DNA of 64,000 nt from Calothrix sp. NIES-3974 (lineage in GTDB: Bacteria > Cyanobacteriota > Cyanobacteriia > Cyanobacteriales > Nostocaceae). Both the position numbers and the translations under genes were made by a program. The DNA lies in assembly GCF_002368395.1 (NCBI RefSeq), contig NZ_AP018254.1, positions 5,146,001 through 5,210,000 of the forward strand, written 5' to 3'. Numbering within the stretch: position 1 is the first letter of the stretch; every line of letters starts with the position of its first letter. Of this stretch, positions 17,799 to 25,547 are shown piece by piece. The notes beneath the pieces are model-generated. The model was not told the DNA's origin. It saw nothing but the letters and a program-made list of their open reading frames with translations, and ran no database searches.

Positions 17799-18614
17799 AT
17801 GGATTTTTTAATTGGTTGTGCAGTTTGGTCTCATAAAGGATGGGTTGGTGAATTATTTCCTCCAAAAACCCGTCAAAGTCAGTTTTTGCAACTTTATAGT
17901 CAGCACTTTGATACGGTTGAGGGTAATACCACATTCTATGCTACACCTAATTCTCAAACCATTAACCGTTGGATTGAACAAACTTCCCCAAAATTCAAAT
18001 TTTGTCCCAAATTACCTCGTCATATTACCCACAATGGTAAACTTCAACCCCTTATTTCCCAAGCCTTAGAATTTGCGGAAATTATGCGTCCTTTAGGTTC
18101 CCGTTTAGGACCTATTTTCGCCCAACTTCCACCAAGTTACCACCCCCATTACCTAGAGGATTTAACGGTATTTCTCGCAGCTTGGAAGCAAACTCAACTT
18201 CCTTTAGCTGTGGAAGTACGTCACCGAGACTGGTTTCAACCGATTAATTCACTGAATTTAAATCTATGCTTGGAAGCTTATCAAGTTGGTAGAGTGATTT
18301 TAGATACCCGACCCATTTATACGGAAGCTACCGATGGGGAATTTTGGGAGGAAATGCAACTGGAACGAAAAAAACCGCAGTTACCCATAGATTTTTCCCT
18401 CACAGCTCCATTCACCTTTGTTCGCTTCATTTCCCACCCAATTCTAGAGGTGAATTTGCCATTTATGCAAGAGTGGGTAATCCAAATTCAAGCTTGGTTA
18501 CAGGATGCTACGCAGATATATTTTTTTGTTCACTGTCCCCAGGAAGATTTTTCTCCCCGTAACGCTAAATATTTACAAAGTTTGCTGGAAATTGAATCGG
18601 ATTTTGGATTTTAG
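17799..18614 (+). CDS. DUF72 family protein (TIM-barrel, YecE-like)
   Basis: This 271-residue protein starts MDFLIGCAVWSHKGWVGELF, the typical DUF72 'IG..GW....W.G..YP' opening. TVEGNTTFYATPNSQTINRW contains the conserved N..FY motif. RPLGSRLGPIFAQLPPSY, PLAVEVRHRDWF and FVRFISHP are the later family blocks. The ending around QIYFFVHCPQEDFSPRNA is also typical. The fold is a TIM barrel resembling xylose-isomerase-like endonucleases, but the biochemical function is not established. It is a single gene behind a repeat-rich leader. Confidence 0.9.
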   Translation: MDFLIGCAVWSHKGWVGELFPPKTRQSQFLQLYSQHFDTVEGNTTFYATPNSQTINRWIEQTSPKFKFCPKLPRHITHNGKLQPLISQALEFAEIMRPLGSRLGPIFAQLPPSYHPHYLEDLTVFLAAWKQTQLPLAVEVRHRDWFQPINSLNLNLCLEAYQVGRVILDTRPIYTEATDGEFWEEMQLERKKPQLPIDFSLTAPFTFVRFISHPILEVNLPFMQEWVIQIQAWLQDATQIYFFVHCPQEDFSPRNAKYLQSLLEIESDFGF

Positions 18615-18802
18615 ATTCTTCATCTGGAAAAATTAACTCGGATTGTCATGTTGACAGTTAACTGTTGACTATGTTTTCGGTCAGCAGTTAACCGTGAACC
18701 CGTAAATTAAATGCGTAATACCGTTTCACTTTGAAGTTGACACATTTAGGAAGCAGGAGAAGAAAATGTATCAAAAATTTTGGTGAAACTAAATCGCCGA
18801 AA

Positions 18803-19345
18803 TTAACCAATACGACGCTCTAAGTACTGTCCAATCATAATTTCCTCACCAGCACGGGAAATTATTGTTTGTCGAGTCCGATAATCTGAACCGATTAATT
18901 TAATTTCTTCCTCAAACACTGAACCACCATATTCAGTCCGCAATTGCAGTGTTTGGGAATCCCGTAAGGTATACTCCGCAGTTACTGGTTTAGTAGTCGC
19001 AAAACCGCGATCGCGATACAACAAATTTCCTTTCACCCCGAGTACTGTTGCACCACTGGTTGGTTTGCGTCCTGGTTGATGATTGTAGCTACTCTCCCAA
19101 GTCATTTTTGCACCGCACACGAGTATATTTCCCTGCTCTAATCCATGCGATCGCTCTAATTGGATTAACTCCTCACTTCCTGCTGGTAAATATCGCACCG
19201 TCAACATACTGACTATTTCTTCGATTTCACCGCTCTTGAGGGTGTAATAACGCCGTTCAGAACGCCAATCTCCTGTCGATAGATAAAAAAACTGTTCCGC
19301 TAGCGATTCGAGGGTCTGCTGGGCAATTTCTGCGGGAGATATCAT
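18803..19345 (-). CDS. CpcS/CpeS-family phycobiliprotein chromophore lyase
   Basis: This 180-residue lipocalin-fold protein would attach phycocyanobilin, or a related bilin, to cysteine of phycobiliprotein beta or allophycocyanin subunits. Family features include the N-terminal helix FFYLSTGDWRSERRYYTL, the strand pair GNLLYRDRGFATTKPVTAEY, RTRQTIISRAGEEIMIGQYL and the closing ERRI. CpcS, CpcU and CpeS subfamilies are not separable by eye. CpcS-I usually works with CpcU as a heterodimer in phycocyanin-only cyanobacteria. No phycobilisome structural gene is in the window. Confidence 0.88.
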   Translation of the reverse strand: MISPAEIAQQTLESLAEQFFYLSTGDWRSERRYYTLKSGEIEEIVSMLTVRYLPAGSEELIQLERSHGLEQGNILVCGAKMTWESSYNHQPGRKPTSGATVLGVKGNLLYRDRGFATTKPVTAEYTLRDSQTLQLRTEYGGSVFEEEIKLIGSDYRTRQTIISRAGEEIMIGQYLERRIG

Positions 19346-19548
19346 TGAATTTTAACCTCTTGGGGATGGATTGCATATAAGATTACATGGGTCAAGCTCC
19401 TCGCCGACTTGTTAATAGATTGTAACATTAAAAAATGTGTAAATCCCTTTAATTTTTGCGACGGGAGCTATAGGCTATAGAGTTAGAGCTTGCAGTCTGT
19501 GTGAGTCTTAAATCAAAGTGTGCCTGTTCGACTGTTCTAATGGTCGGC

Positions 19549-19749
19549 TTACATGGACTGCCAGTTTTTCTTTAACAAAGCCAAAAAAGTTGCATAACCT
19601 TCCGAAAAACCGGGGGGGTCAGGAAGGAAATATTCGGGAAAGTTCTTATAGTGTTGCCAAGGTTCATCCTCGTGGTGGCGTAAATGCAAAGAGCATTCCG
19701 TAGCACCGGGAACCTTCCAAGTCATTTGACCAACGGGAAAATCAGCCAT
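19549..19749 (-). CDS. Small conserved-looking protein of unknown function (66 residues)
   Basis: ATG 19749 is preceded by AGGAG with a 6-nt spacing, one of the best Shine-Dalgarno sites in the window. The protein is compact and rich in Trp, His and Pro (MADFPVGQMTWKVPG, SLHLRHHEDEPWQHYKNFPE and LPDPPGFSEGYATFL), unlike a random frame. It has no signal peptide or membrane segment. I do not recognise a family. The next gene on the same strand is the CpcS-type lyase about 200 bp downstream, but whether they are co-transcribed is not clear. Confidence 0.65.
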   Translation of the reverse strand: MADFPVGQMTWKVPGATECSLHLRHHEDEPWQHYKNFPEYFLPDPPGFSEGYATFLALLKKNWQSM

Positions 19750-20026
19750 TGGTAGCTCCTATTTAAGATAAACGTTAATTACTATCTACAACAGGTGTGA
19801 TAGTTTTCACGGATTGTGACAGAATTACAGATTTTTTCTGTCAATGGTGATACTAATGGGGGTGTGATTTGTAGTTTGTCATGATTTCCGGAGGGATGTA
19901 AGTTCAATCCATTCTACGTTCAACCATTGAGACTAGAATCAATCCCCAGGGAAGGTCGATAAGAGCAACACACACAACCATAGTACAGTGTTTCCAATTG
20001 CCTACTACCTACTTCCCATCATTTAA

Positions 20027-20959
20027 TCATTTAAACGAATCAGCCTTTTTACGTGCTTCCAAGCTATACTCCCGATAGAGTTGGGTTCTGATTTTGGCTT
20101 CTTGGTAGCGGTGATGACTGGGATGAACCTGAGCCATTAAATCGGATGCACGTTGCCAATTAGCAGCAATTTCTAACCATTGGGTTTTATTGGTCGCCTT
20201 TTTCCCCTGTTGAGATAACTGATTAGCAATGCGGACAGCATCTGCAAAATAATCATCATCCGTACTTTTTTGGATAGGAGAAGTAGGAGAATTTCCTCGA
20301 TACAGAAATTGGTTTGTGCTGTCAACGGAAGTGGTGGGTGCAATTGTATCTTGAGTTTGAATAGCTATCTTGAGTTTATCAGCCCATAATAAATACCCAA
20401 ACCAACCAATCATTCCGAAAACACCACAAACACTCAAAACTATGATTGACCATCCCAATAGCTGAGAAATATTATTGTGATTCTTTTTGACCGTGACAAT
20501 TGGACGTGAAGAACTCGCAACAGGTAAGCTATTTGACTTTTTAACTTGTTGATTTAGCTCGGTTCTCAACTGCTGAAAATCTTGTAAAAAGACTTGAATG
20601 GGATTTGGTTTTTCTAACAGAATTTCCTCTGACCAGAGTAATTGATTTTCCGGATCACGACTAATTTCTTCTAACCAAAGCAATTGCTGTTCCCGGACAA
20701 TTCGACTATTAATGTTGACACGATAAATATGACGGGGTGAAAGGGATTGGAGAATTTTCTGGATTGTGGGAACGAGGGTTGATTTTTCTAAACTTTCATG
20801 GGTTCGTGCTTCACACAGTAACTGGAGAACACCATCGGCAAACACAGCTCTAGTCCGCACCCCCACGTCCGCAAGTTGATCGTTCAAAACTTGAATAATT
20901 GCAGCAACGCTACCTTGACGAGCCTGCCAATTTATATCATTAATTCTATCTACCATCAT
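20027..20959 (-). CDS. Hypothetical protein with one internal membrane segment
   Basis: It has about 310 residues from the tandem ATGs at 20959/20956 (MMVDRINDINWQARQGSVAA). A longer frame from 21106 has a Cys/Arg-rich extension without family character. The N-terminal ~125 residues look globular (AAIIQVLNDQLADVGVRTRA). One transmembrane helix (SIIVLSVCGVFGMIGWFGYL) splits the protein. The C-terminal part is helical with an ANQLSQQGKKATNKTQWLEI segment resembling a TPR-like helical pair. Membrane-anchored with domains on both sides is the natural reading. Function unknown. Confidence 0.65.
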   Translation of the reverse strand: MMVDRINDINWQARQGSVAAIIQVLNDQLADVGVRTRAVFADGVLQLLCEARTHESLEKSTLVPTIQKILQSLSPRHIYRVNINSRIVREQQLLWLEEISRDPENQLLWSEEILLEKPNPIQVFLQDFQQLRTELNQQVKKSNSLPVASSSRPIVTVKKNHNNISQLLGWSIIVLSVCGVFGMIGWFGYLLWADKLKIAIQTQDTIAPTTSVDSTNQFLYRGNSPTSPIQKSTDDDYFADAVRIANQLSQQGKKATNKTQWLEIAANWQRASDLMAQVHPSHHRYQEAKIRTQLYREYSLEARKKADSFK

Positions 20960-21106
20960 TGCTTTTGATTCACCAAGCCCATTTAACCTAGTTTGTAAAG
21001 AAAAATTACGAACAGCCCACAGAAAATCGAATACATTTATAGACTTTGATTGCAACAACCTGCAACCTGTTTCTCGATTGTATGGGCAAATACATTTAGT
21101 TGACAA

Positions 21107-21347
21107 ACTAATCGGATTTTGGATTTGGGATTACTATTGGGTTGATCCGCACTACGTGCGTCTATAGATTTTGGATTACCCCTACGGTCGATCCGCTACT
21201 CGTCTTGGAATTTTGGATTATCCTTACCTGTCACCTGTTCCCTTGCCGAAATGCTACTTATACCATTCCACTAATAATTTTGACACACTTTTTCCCTGCT
21301 TCCGAAAGCTCTCCGTCAGGTATCAACTCCAAAGTAAAACGGTAATT
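21107..21347. other. Intergenic start of a repeat-rich 700-bp gap
   Basis: I see no gene in 21107-21813. Short near-repeats (GATTTTGGATTACC and AATTTTGGATTATCC) lie at 21170-21230. A family A element, a family B element and a candidate fur terminator then follow back to back. Confidence 0.5.
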
Positions 21348-21567
21348 AGAATTTGCTGAAAAATAGTAAAACTCTTATCATGTAAGCTTTGAAGGGTATT
21401 TAGTCGTAAAAGGTGCTTTCCAAATAGTCATATAGAAGCTCAAAAAACCTTGCATCTGTAATTTTTAGGAGCCAATAAAAAGTTGAATTTTGGGTTTAAA
21501 ACTATTCCCTGTACGACATGTCGCGTCTCTCCCTACCCTCACGCTTCAGACCTTTTCCGCAGACCCT
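21348..21567 (+). repeat. Family A MITE-like element, copy A3 (220 bp)
   Basis: It starts AGAATTTGCTGAAAAATAG and ends CTTTTCCGCAGACCCT. AATT flanks both sides as a 4-bp target duplication. The body aligns with A2 by eye over AAAACTCTTATC, GTGCTTTCCAAA, TATAGAAGCT and CCCTACCCTC. No coding capacity. Confidence 0.8.
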
Positions 21568-21593
21568 AATTAGGAGTGCGATCGCAAATTGAG

Positions 21594-21718
21594 TATACCT
21601 ACATTTCTCACAAGGGAGCGATAAGCCTTAAGAAATCGGTTCATTTTCCTACTACTCCCTACTCTCATCACGGACTACTCACTGAAAGTTTTAGGTGTTT
21701 GTGAGAAATCCGGGTATA
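21594..21718 (+). repeat. Family B small inverted-repeat element, copy B2 (125 bp)
   Basis: Ends are TATACCTACATTTCTCAC and GTGAGAAATCCGGGTATA, inverted repeats differing at three positions. The interior has CCTACTACTCCCTACT and CTGAAAGTTTTAGG. It lies directly after family A copy A3. Confidence 0.82.
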
Positions 21719-21749
21719 GTATCTGCTCGAAAAACACACCAAATAGAAA

Positions 21750-21789
21750 GGTTGGATACCCGACTTCAACAAATCGACAATATCCAACC
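21750..21789 (-). terminator. Possible terminator hairpin of the fur gene
   Basis: GGTTGGATA and TATCCAACC (9 bp, perfect) flank a 22-nt loop, 24 bp beyond the fur stop. On the minus strand it is followed by CTTTCTATTT, a weak T-tract. Confidence 0.45.
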
Positions 21790-21813
21790 CTTCCCAATCC
21801 ATCAAAACTACCA

Positions 21814-22338
21814 CTAACAATCTTCCTCTTCCTCTTTTAACCGATTTGCAGCACTAATAGCTCGTGAACAAACCCAATCAGGGGAAACAACTGCGGGGAA
21901 ACCTTTGCGTATTGCTTCCGGACAAATCGCATAAATCGTCAACTGACAATCAATTAACTCCAAACCAGATTTTTCCACCTGCTTCATCGCTTGCTTGAGA
22001 ATTGTGCTATTCTCAAACTCAATGGTCATATTGCACTGGGTACAAACAATGTGATGGTGATGGTTCGGAGAAGTGGTATTTAGTTCATAATGCTTATGAA
22101 CCTCTGCTAGCTCCAACTCCCGCAAAATTCCCATGCGGGTCATTAACTTTAAAGTACGATAAATTGTCGATAAGCTAATCCCCTGTTCCTGCTTCTCCAG
22201 TAACTCAAATAATTCTTCCGCACTCAAGTGTTTTCCCCGTGGTAAATTCTGGAATACCTGTAAAATTACCTCACGCTGGGGAGTTAATCGCCATCCCTTA
22301 GCATTCAGTTCTGCCTTGAGTGAGCTTGATGTATACAT
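21814..22338 (-). CDS. fur: Fur-family metalloregulator, FurA-like
   Basis: This 174-residue repressor's N-terminal winged helix (SLKAELNAKGWRLTPQREVI and GISLSTIYRTLKLMTRMGIL) is close, from memory, to Anabaena FurA rather than Zur (FurB) or PerR (FurC). The dimerisation domain has the metal site HKHYELN with SPNHHHHIVCTQC and the DCQLTIYAICPEA segment. The tail beyond ~150 (WVCSRAISAANRLKEEEEDC) is longer than in typical FurA and ends in an acidic run plus Cys. It is transcribed away from the ABC/TonB uptake genes. A GATAATC half-box near 22376 and a full palindromic box at 22626 could support autoregulation. Iron-responsive control of the neighbouring uptake locus is the natural inference. 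Confidence 0.9.
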   Translation of the reverse strand: MYTSSSLKAELNAKGWRLTPQREVILQVFQNLPRGKHLSAEELFELLEKQEQGISLSTIYRTLKLMTRMGILRELELAEVHKHYELNTTSPNHHHHIVCTQCNMTIEFENSTILKQAMKQVEKSGLELIDCQLTIYAICPEAIRKGFPAVVSPDWVCSRAISAANRLKEEEEDC

Positions 22339-22624
22339 AGAATTGTTCCTTTGTTGCTGGGATTTCTTCTAAACTCATGATAATCAGGAATGTACCTATT
22401 TGCAATAAGTCAGAGATTATTGAAAAAAATCAAAGGTAGACTTTAGTTTTTTCGATGGTAGAGGTATTGGGATTTCCCGCAGTCCGAAATTATTTGTGAA
22501 ATCTTACATGTAGGGTTGTTGACAGTTAACAGTTGACAGTCATCAGTTAATGGCACGTTATTTTTCACTATTCAAATCGGATTGCGATATTAAATCATAT
22601 CTATGTTTTTTGCCGAGGAATCGC

Positions 22625-22639
22625 CGATAATCATTATCG
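22625..22639. promoter_or_regulatory. Fur/Zur-type box (perfect 7-1-7 palindrome)
   Basis: CGATAATCATTATCG is a perfect palindrome containing GATAAT and ATTATC half-sites. TATACT follows 3 bp later on the + strand. It may control the long-leader transcript towards the permease at 23160, the divergent fur gene, or both. Confidence 0.6.
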
Positions 22640-23026
22640 CTGCTATACTTAAGATTTAGAAAGTAATGTGGATGAGCGGTGTAACTGAAAACTCCACCAA
22701 CAAAAACCAAACAATCAGGTGTGAGCTTTTGGTAATACCGCCTATTTTTTACCTGTTTGTAGTTGCGTAAAGAGCGCGATCGCAAGAGCATTCACCCGCT
22801 TTCACGGGAAGCAAGCTATACAGAGTCGCGCAACTAGGAGCTAAATATAGGGATTTTACTTCTCGTTACATAGTACTCTTTGAGAAGATGCTGTGCATCT
22901 ATGGTTTTCACCCACCAAGTTTCAATGCAAATTTCCATGCCATAGCTTCTCATCCAGCACCAAAAAGTAATTGAGTTTTATTATCAATATTTGAACAATC
23001 ATCCTGAAACCTCAAATAGCTTCAAA

Positions 23027-23045
23027 ATATGACATAGCGTCATAT
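23027..23045. promoter_or_regulatory. 7-5-7 inverted repeat upstream of the permease (candidate operator)
   Basis: ATATGAC and GTCATAT flank ATAGC, 115 bp before the permease start. It is unlike Fur boxes and could bind another dimeric regulator. Confidence 0.35.
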
Positions 23046-23159
23046 CATTCCCTGCTGACAAATATCATAAATGTACTCAAAGACACTTAAAAAAATATGA
23101 TATTAATAATACTATATGGCGATAAGTAAACTTCCATCCCTACCAACAGTATTCTATTG

Positions 23160-24188
23160 ATGAATATATTACCCTCCCTTCTCGCTAAACAAGTTCAGGG
23201 GATTTGGAGCAAAAATAGATTATTATTTGCTGTGATTCTTCTCACGTTGGCGATTTCCTTAACCCTGTTAATGTCCCTTTCTTTAGGAGCAGTTCCTCTA
23301 AGTTTTGAGGAAATGTTACAAGCACTACTTCGCCGTGGTGACGAACTCAAACAAACCATACTTTGGGATTTACGTATTCCCCGGATTCTTGCAGCAATAG
23401 TAGTGGGTTCAGCTTTGGGGATGTCCGGTGCATTATTACAGGGGATGTTACGAAATAGTTTAGCAGACCCTTTTATTTTAGGGATTTCGGCGGGTGCGGG
23501 GTTAGTGGTGATTGTGATGGTGGTATTGCAGGTTTTCCAAGCTTGGATACCCCTTGCAGCTTGGGTCGGTGCAATTCTGACTACAGCGATTGTGATTTTT
23601 TTAGGACGTTCAGGTAACAAACTATCTGTAGAAAGGTTGATCTTAGGTGGAGTTGCGGTCAGTTCTTTATTTGGTGCAGTTCAGAGTACCTTGTTGTTGT
23701 TAGCAGAAGATGGACAAATACAGCAAGCCTTAAACTGGTTAATCGGGAGTTTAAACGGAAGAGGTTGGAGGGAAGTTAGTACCGCAGCACCCTATGTAAT
23801 TATCGCCCTCATCGCTGGATGTTTGTTAGCCCGTTCCTTGAATTTACTTGCACTGGGGGATGATTTAGCCGTGAGCTTGGGTGTAAACTTAGTGCGATCG
23901 CGATTTTTAATTGCCGCAGTTGCGACTCTTCTTGCAGCTGGAGCGGTCAGTGTCAGCGGGTTAATCGGTTTTATCGGCTTAGTTGTTCCCCACGGTATTC
24001 GCTTACTAGTTGGTAATGACCACCGGATTCTCCTACCATTATCAGCTTTAGGTGGAGCCTGGTTATTAATGTTTGCCGATTTACTCTCCCGACTCGGTGC
24101 AATTGAGTTACCCGTTGGTTCGGTGACAGCGCTTCTGGGTTCTCCTTTGTTTATTTGGTTATTATATCAGCGTCAGGCTAATTCTTGA
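23160..24188 (+). CDS. ABC transporter permease, FecCD/BtuC family
   Basis: This 342-residue inner-membrane permease has about ten transmembrane helices. Family blocks present include LSLGAVPLSFEEMLQALLRR, WDLRIPRILAAIVVGSALGM (the R.PR...A...G.AL motif), LLQGMLRNSLADPFILGISA, VSVSGLIGFIGLVVPHGIRL (contact with the ATPase) and ELPVGSVTALLGSPLFIWLL. The ATG at 23160 is preferred over the TTG one codon earlier. It is paired with the ATPase 360 bp downstream. The substrate class is iron-siderophore, haem or corrinoid; the adjacent receptor suggests haem. It is also a candidate partner for the orphan BtuF-like protein at 7961. Confidence 0.93.
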   Translation: MNILPSLLAKQVQGIWSKNRLLFAVILLTLAISLTLLMSLSLGAVPLSFEEMLQALLRRGDELKQTILWDLRIPRILAAIVVGSALGMSGALLQGMLRNSLADPFILGISAGAGLVVIVMVVLQVFQAWIPLAAWVGAILTTAIVIFLGRSGNKLSVERLILGGVAVSSLFGAVQSTLLLLAEDGQIQQALNWLIGSLNGRGWREVSTAAPYVIIALIAGCLLARSLNLLALGDDLAVSLGVNLVRSRFLIAAVATLLAAGAVSVSGLIGFIGLVVPHGIRLLVGNDHRILLPLSALGGAWLLMFADLLSRLGAIELPVGSVTALLGSPLFIWLLYQRQANS

Positions 24189-24551
24189 ATTGGGGAATGG
24201 GGAGTAGTAATAATTTATAATTCGTAATTCCTAATTAAATAGGTAGGCGTTAAAAATTTCAACTAGTTTAATTAAGTTAGTGGTTTAGATAGGTAGCGGT
24301 AAAACAAGGGGTTGTAGGATAATGGTTGTTACTGGGGATTTTATATTTAATTACGTCTACCTCGCTGGAAAATAGGGAGTGGGGAGTAGGAATGAGCTAT
24401 TTTCTTGTTTGATTGTGTCCAAACTACATTGGGGACTGACTTGAAAGTGAGTAGACTACATGTAGGCTAATGACGGACTACAAATTACGAATTAGATGAA
24501 TACTCCCGTCTCCTCACACCAAAATCTCAAATCCAAAATCTCAAATCCAAA
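24189..24551. other. Spacer between permease and ATPase genes
   Basis: There is no gene. The 363 bp contain AT-rich fragments (AATTCGTAATTCC and TACAAATTACGAATTAG) and, at 24521-24548, two exact copies of the 14-mer AAAATCTCAAATCC that run into the ATPase start. Confidence 0.55.
24521..24548 (+). repeat. Tandem 14-mer repeat abutting the ATPase start codon
   Basis: Two exact tandem copies of AAAATCTCAAATCC, then AAA and the ATG at 24552. No Shine-Dalgarno sequence is visible between repeat and start. A related AAAATCC tract precedes the flotillin start at 59161. Confidence 0.75.
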
Positions 24552-25328
24552 ATGCCTTTAGAAGTTCAAAATTTAACAGGTGGTTACACCACGGTTCCCA
24601 TCGTCAATAATGTCAATTTAGAGTTACAAACTGGCGAATGGTTGAGTTTAGTTGGTGCAAATGGTTCGGGAAAATCGACGTTTTTAAAACTGCTGAGTCG
24701 AATTCTTTCACCTTTACAGGGAGCAGTATTATTAGATGGGAAAATGATTCATACCCAGCCTGCTAATATTGTTGCTCAAAAGCTAGCACTATTACCCCAA
24801 CAACAAACTATTCCCAGTGGTTTAACGGTACGCCAATTAGTTAGTTTAGGACGTACACCTCACCAACCCTGGTGGCAATGGGAATTAAATCCAGATGATA
24901 GGGAAAAAGTGGAAATTGCTATCCAAAAAACAAAGCTAGAAAACCTAAGTGAACGTCCAGTGGAAAATCTTTCTGGAGGGGAAAGACAACGTGCTTTTCT
25001 GGCTTTAGCATTGGCTCAGGAACCCAAGGTTTTATTACTAGATGAACCAACTACCTATTTGGATATTAACTATCAATTACAGTTACTAGAATTGCTCAAA
25101 GAATTAAATATCCAACAACAATTAACGATTGTGACGGTATTACATGAATTGAATTTAGCTGCTAGATATAGTAATCGAATCGCTCTGTTCAAACAAGGTC
25201 ATCTCTGGGATGTGGGAATACCAGAAAACGTCTTAAATCAACAGGCGATCGCACAGGTTTTTAATGTCAACGCTGTCATCATTAATACACCTGTCGGATT
25301 ACAGGTTTGTGCTGTTTCTTCTTTATAA
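24552..25328 (+). CDS. ABC transporter ATP-binding protein, FepC/BtuD/HmuV type
   Basis: This 258-residue ATPase powers the FecCD permease. Walker A is GANGSGKST (about 36-44), the Q-loop is LLPQQQ, the signature is ENLSGGERQR, and Walker B is VLLLDEPTTYLD with a switch His in VTVLHELNLAARYS. The YLDINYQL segment after the Walker B Glu is typical of iron-chelate, haem and B12 uptake ATPases. The start lies immediately after a 14-mer tandem repeat with no evident ribosome-binding site. Confidence 0.94.
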   Translation: MPLEVQNLTGGYTTVPIVNNVNLELQTGEWLSLVGANGSGKSTFLKLLSRILSPLQGAVLLDGKMIHTQPANIVAQKLALLPQQQTIPSGLTVRQLVSLGRTPHQPWWQWELNPDDREKVEIAIQKTKLENLSERPVENLSGGERQRAFLALALAQEPKVLLLDEPTTYLDINYQLQLLELLKELNIQQQLTIVTVLHELNLAARYSNRIALFKQGHLWDVGIPENVLNQQAIAQVFNVNAVIINTPVGLQVCAVSSL

Positions 25329-25489
25329 TTCTCATGCCATTTTTTGAAAATTAGGTAGCAGATAGAATCTACTAAATCAATACTACATCTAGCTTCCATC
25401 ATTAATTAAACCCAGATTTGAGGTAGGTAATTACAAACTACGAATTAATAAAATGTTAAAAATATACTTTAACATGGATAAATCAAATA

Positions 25490-25504
25490 TGATAATGATT
25501 ATCA
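25490..25504. promoter_or_regulatory. Perfect Zur/Fur palindrome upstream of the TonB receptor
   Basis: TGATAATGATTATCA is a perfect 7-1-7 inverted repeat, matching the cyanobacterial Zur consensus and most of the Fur consensus. It lies 43 bp before the receptor ATG, within the expected promoter. Fur and Zur cannot be distinguished by sequence alone. Confidence 0.82.
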
Positions 25505-25547
25505 ATGCAGATGTAATCACACCAATACACAACATCAATCCAAAATT

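Larger units (their letters stand above)
22339..23159. other. Intergenic regulatory region between fur and the uptake locus
   Basis: There is no credible gene; a minus-strand frame at 22558-22791 contains the Fur palindrome and is rejected. It holds tandem GTTGACAGTTAACAGTTGAC heptad-like repeats (about 22515-22550), a GATAATCATTATC box (22626-22638) followed by a -10-like TATACT, and a 7-5-7 inverted repeat (23027-23045). Confidence 0.55.

Noticed and set aside
22558-22791. Minus-strand frame of 77 codons between fur and the permease
   Set aside because: It contains the GATAATCATTATC box and promoter-like sequence, and shows no protein-like features or ribosome-binding site.
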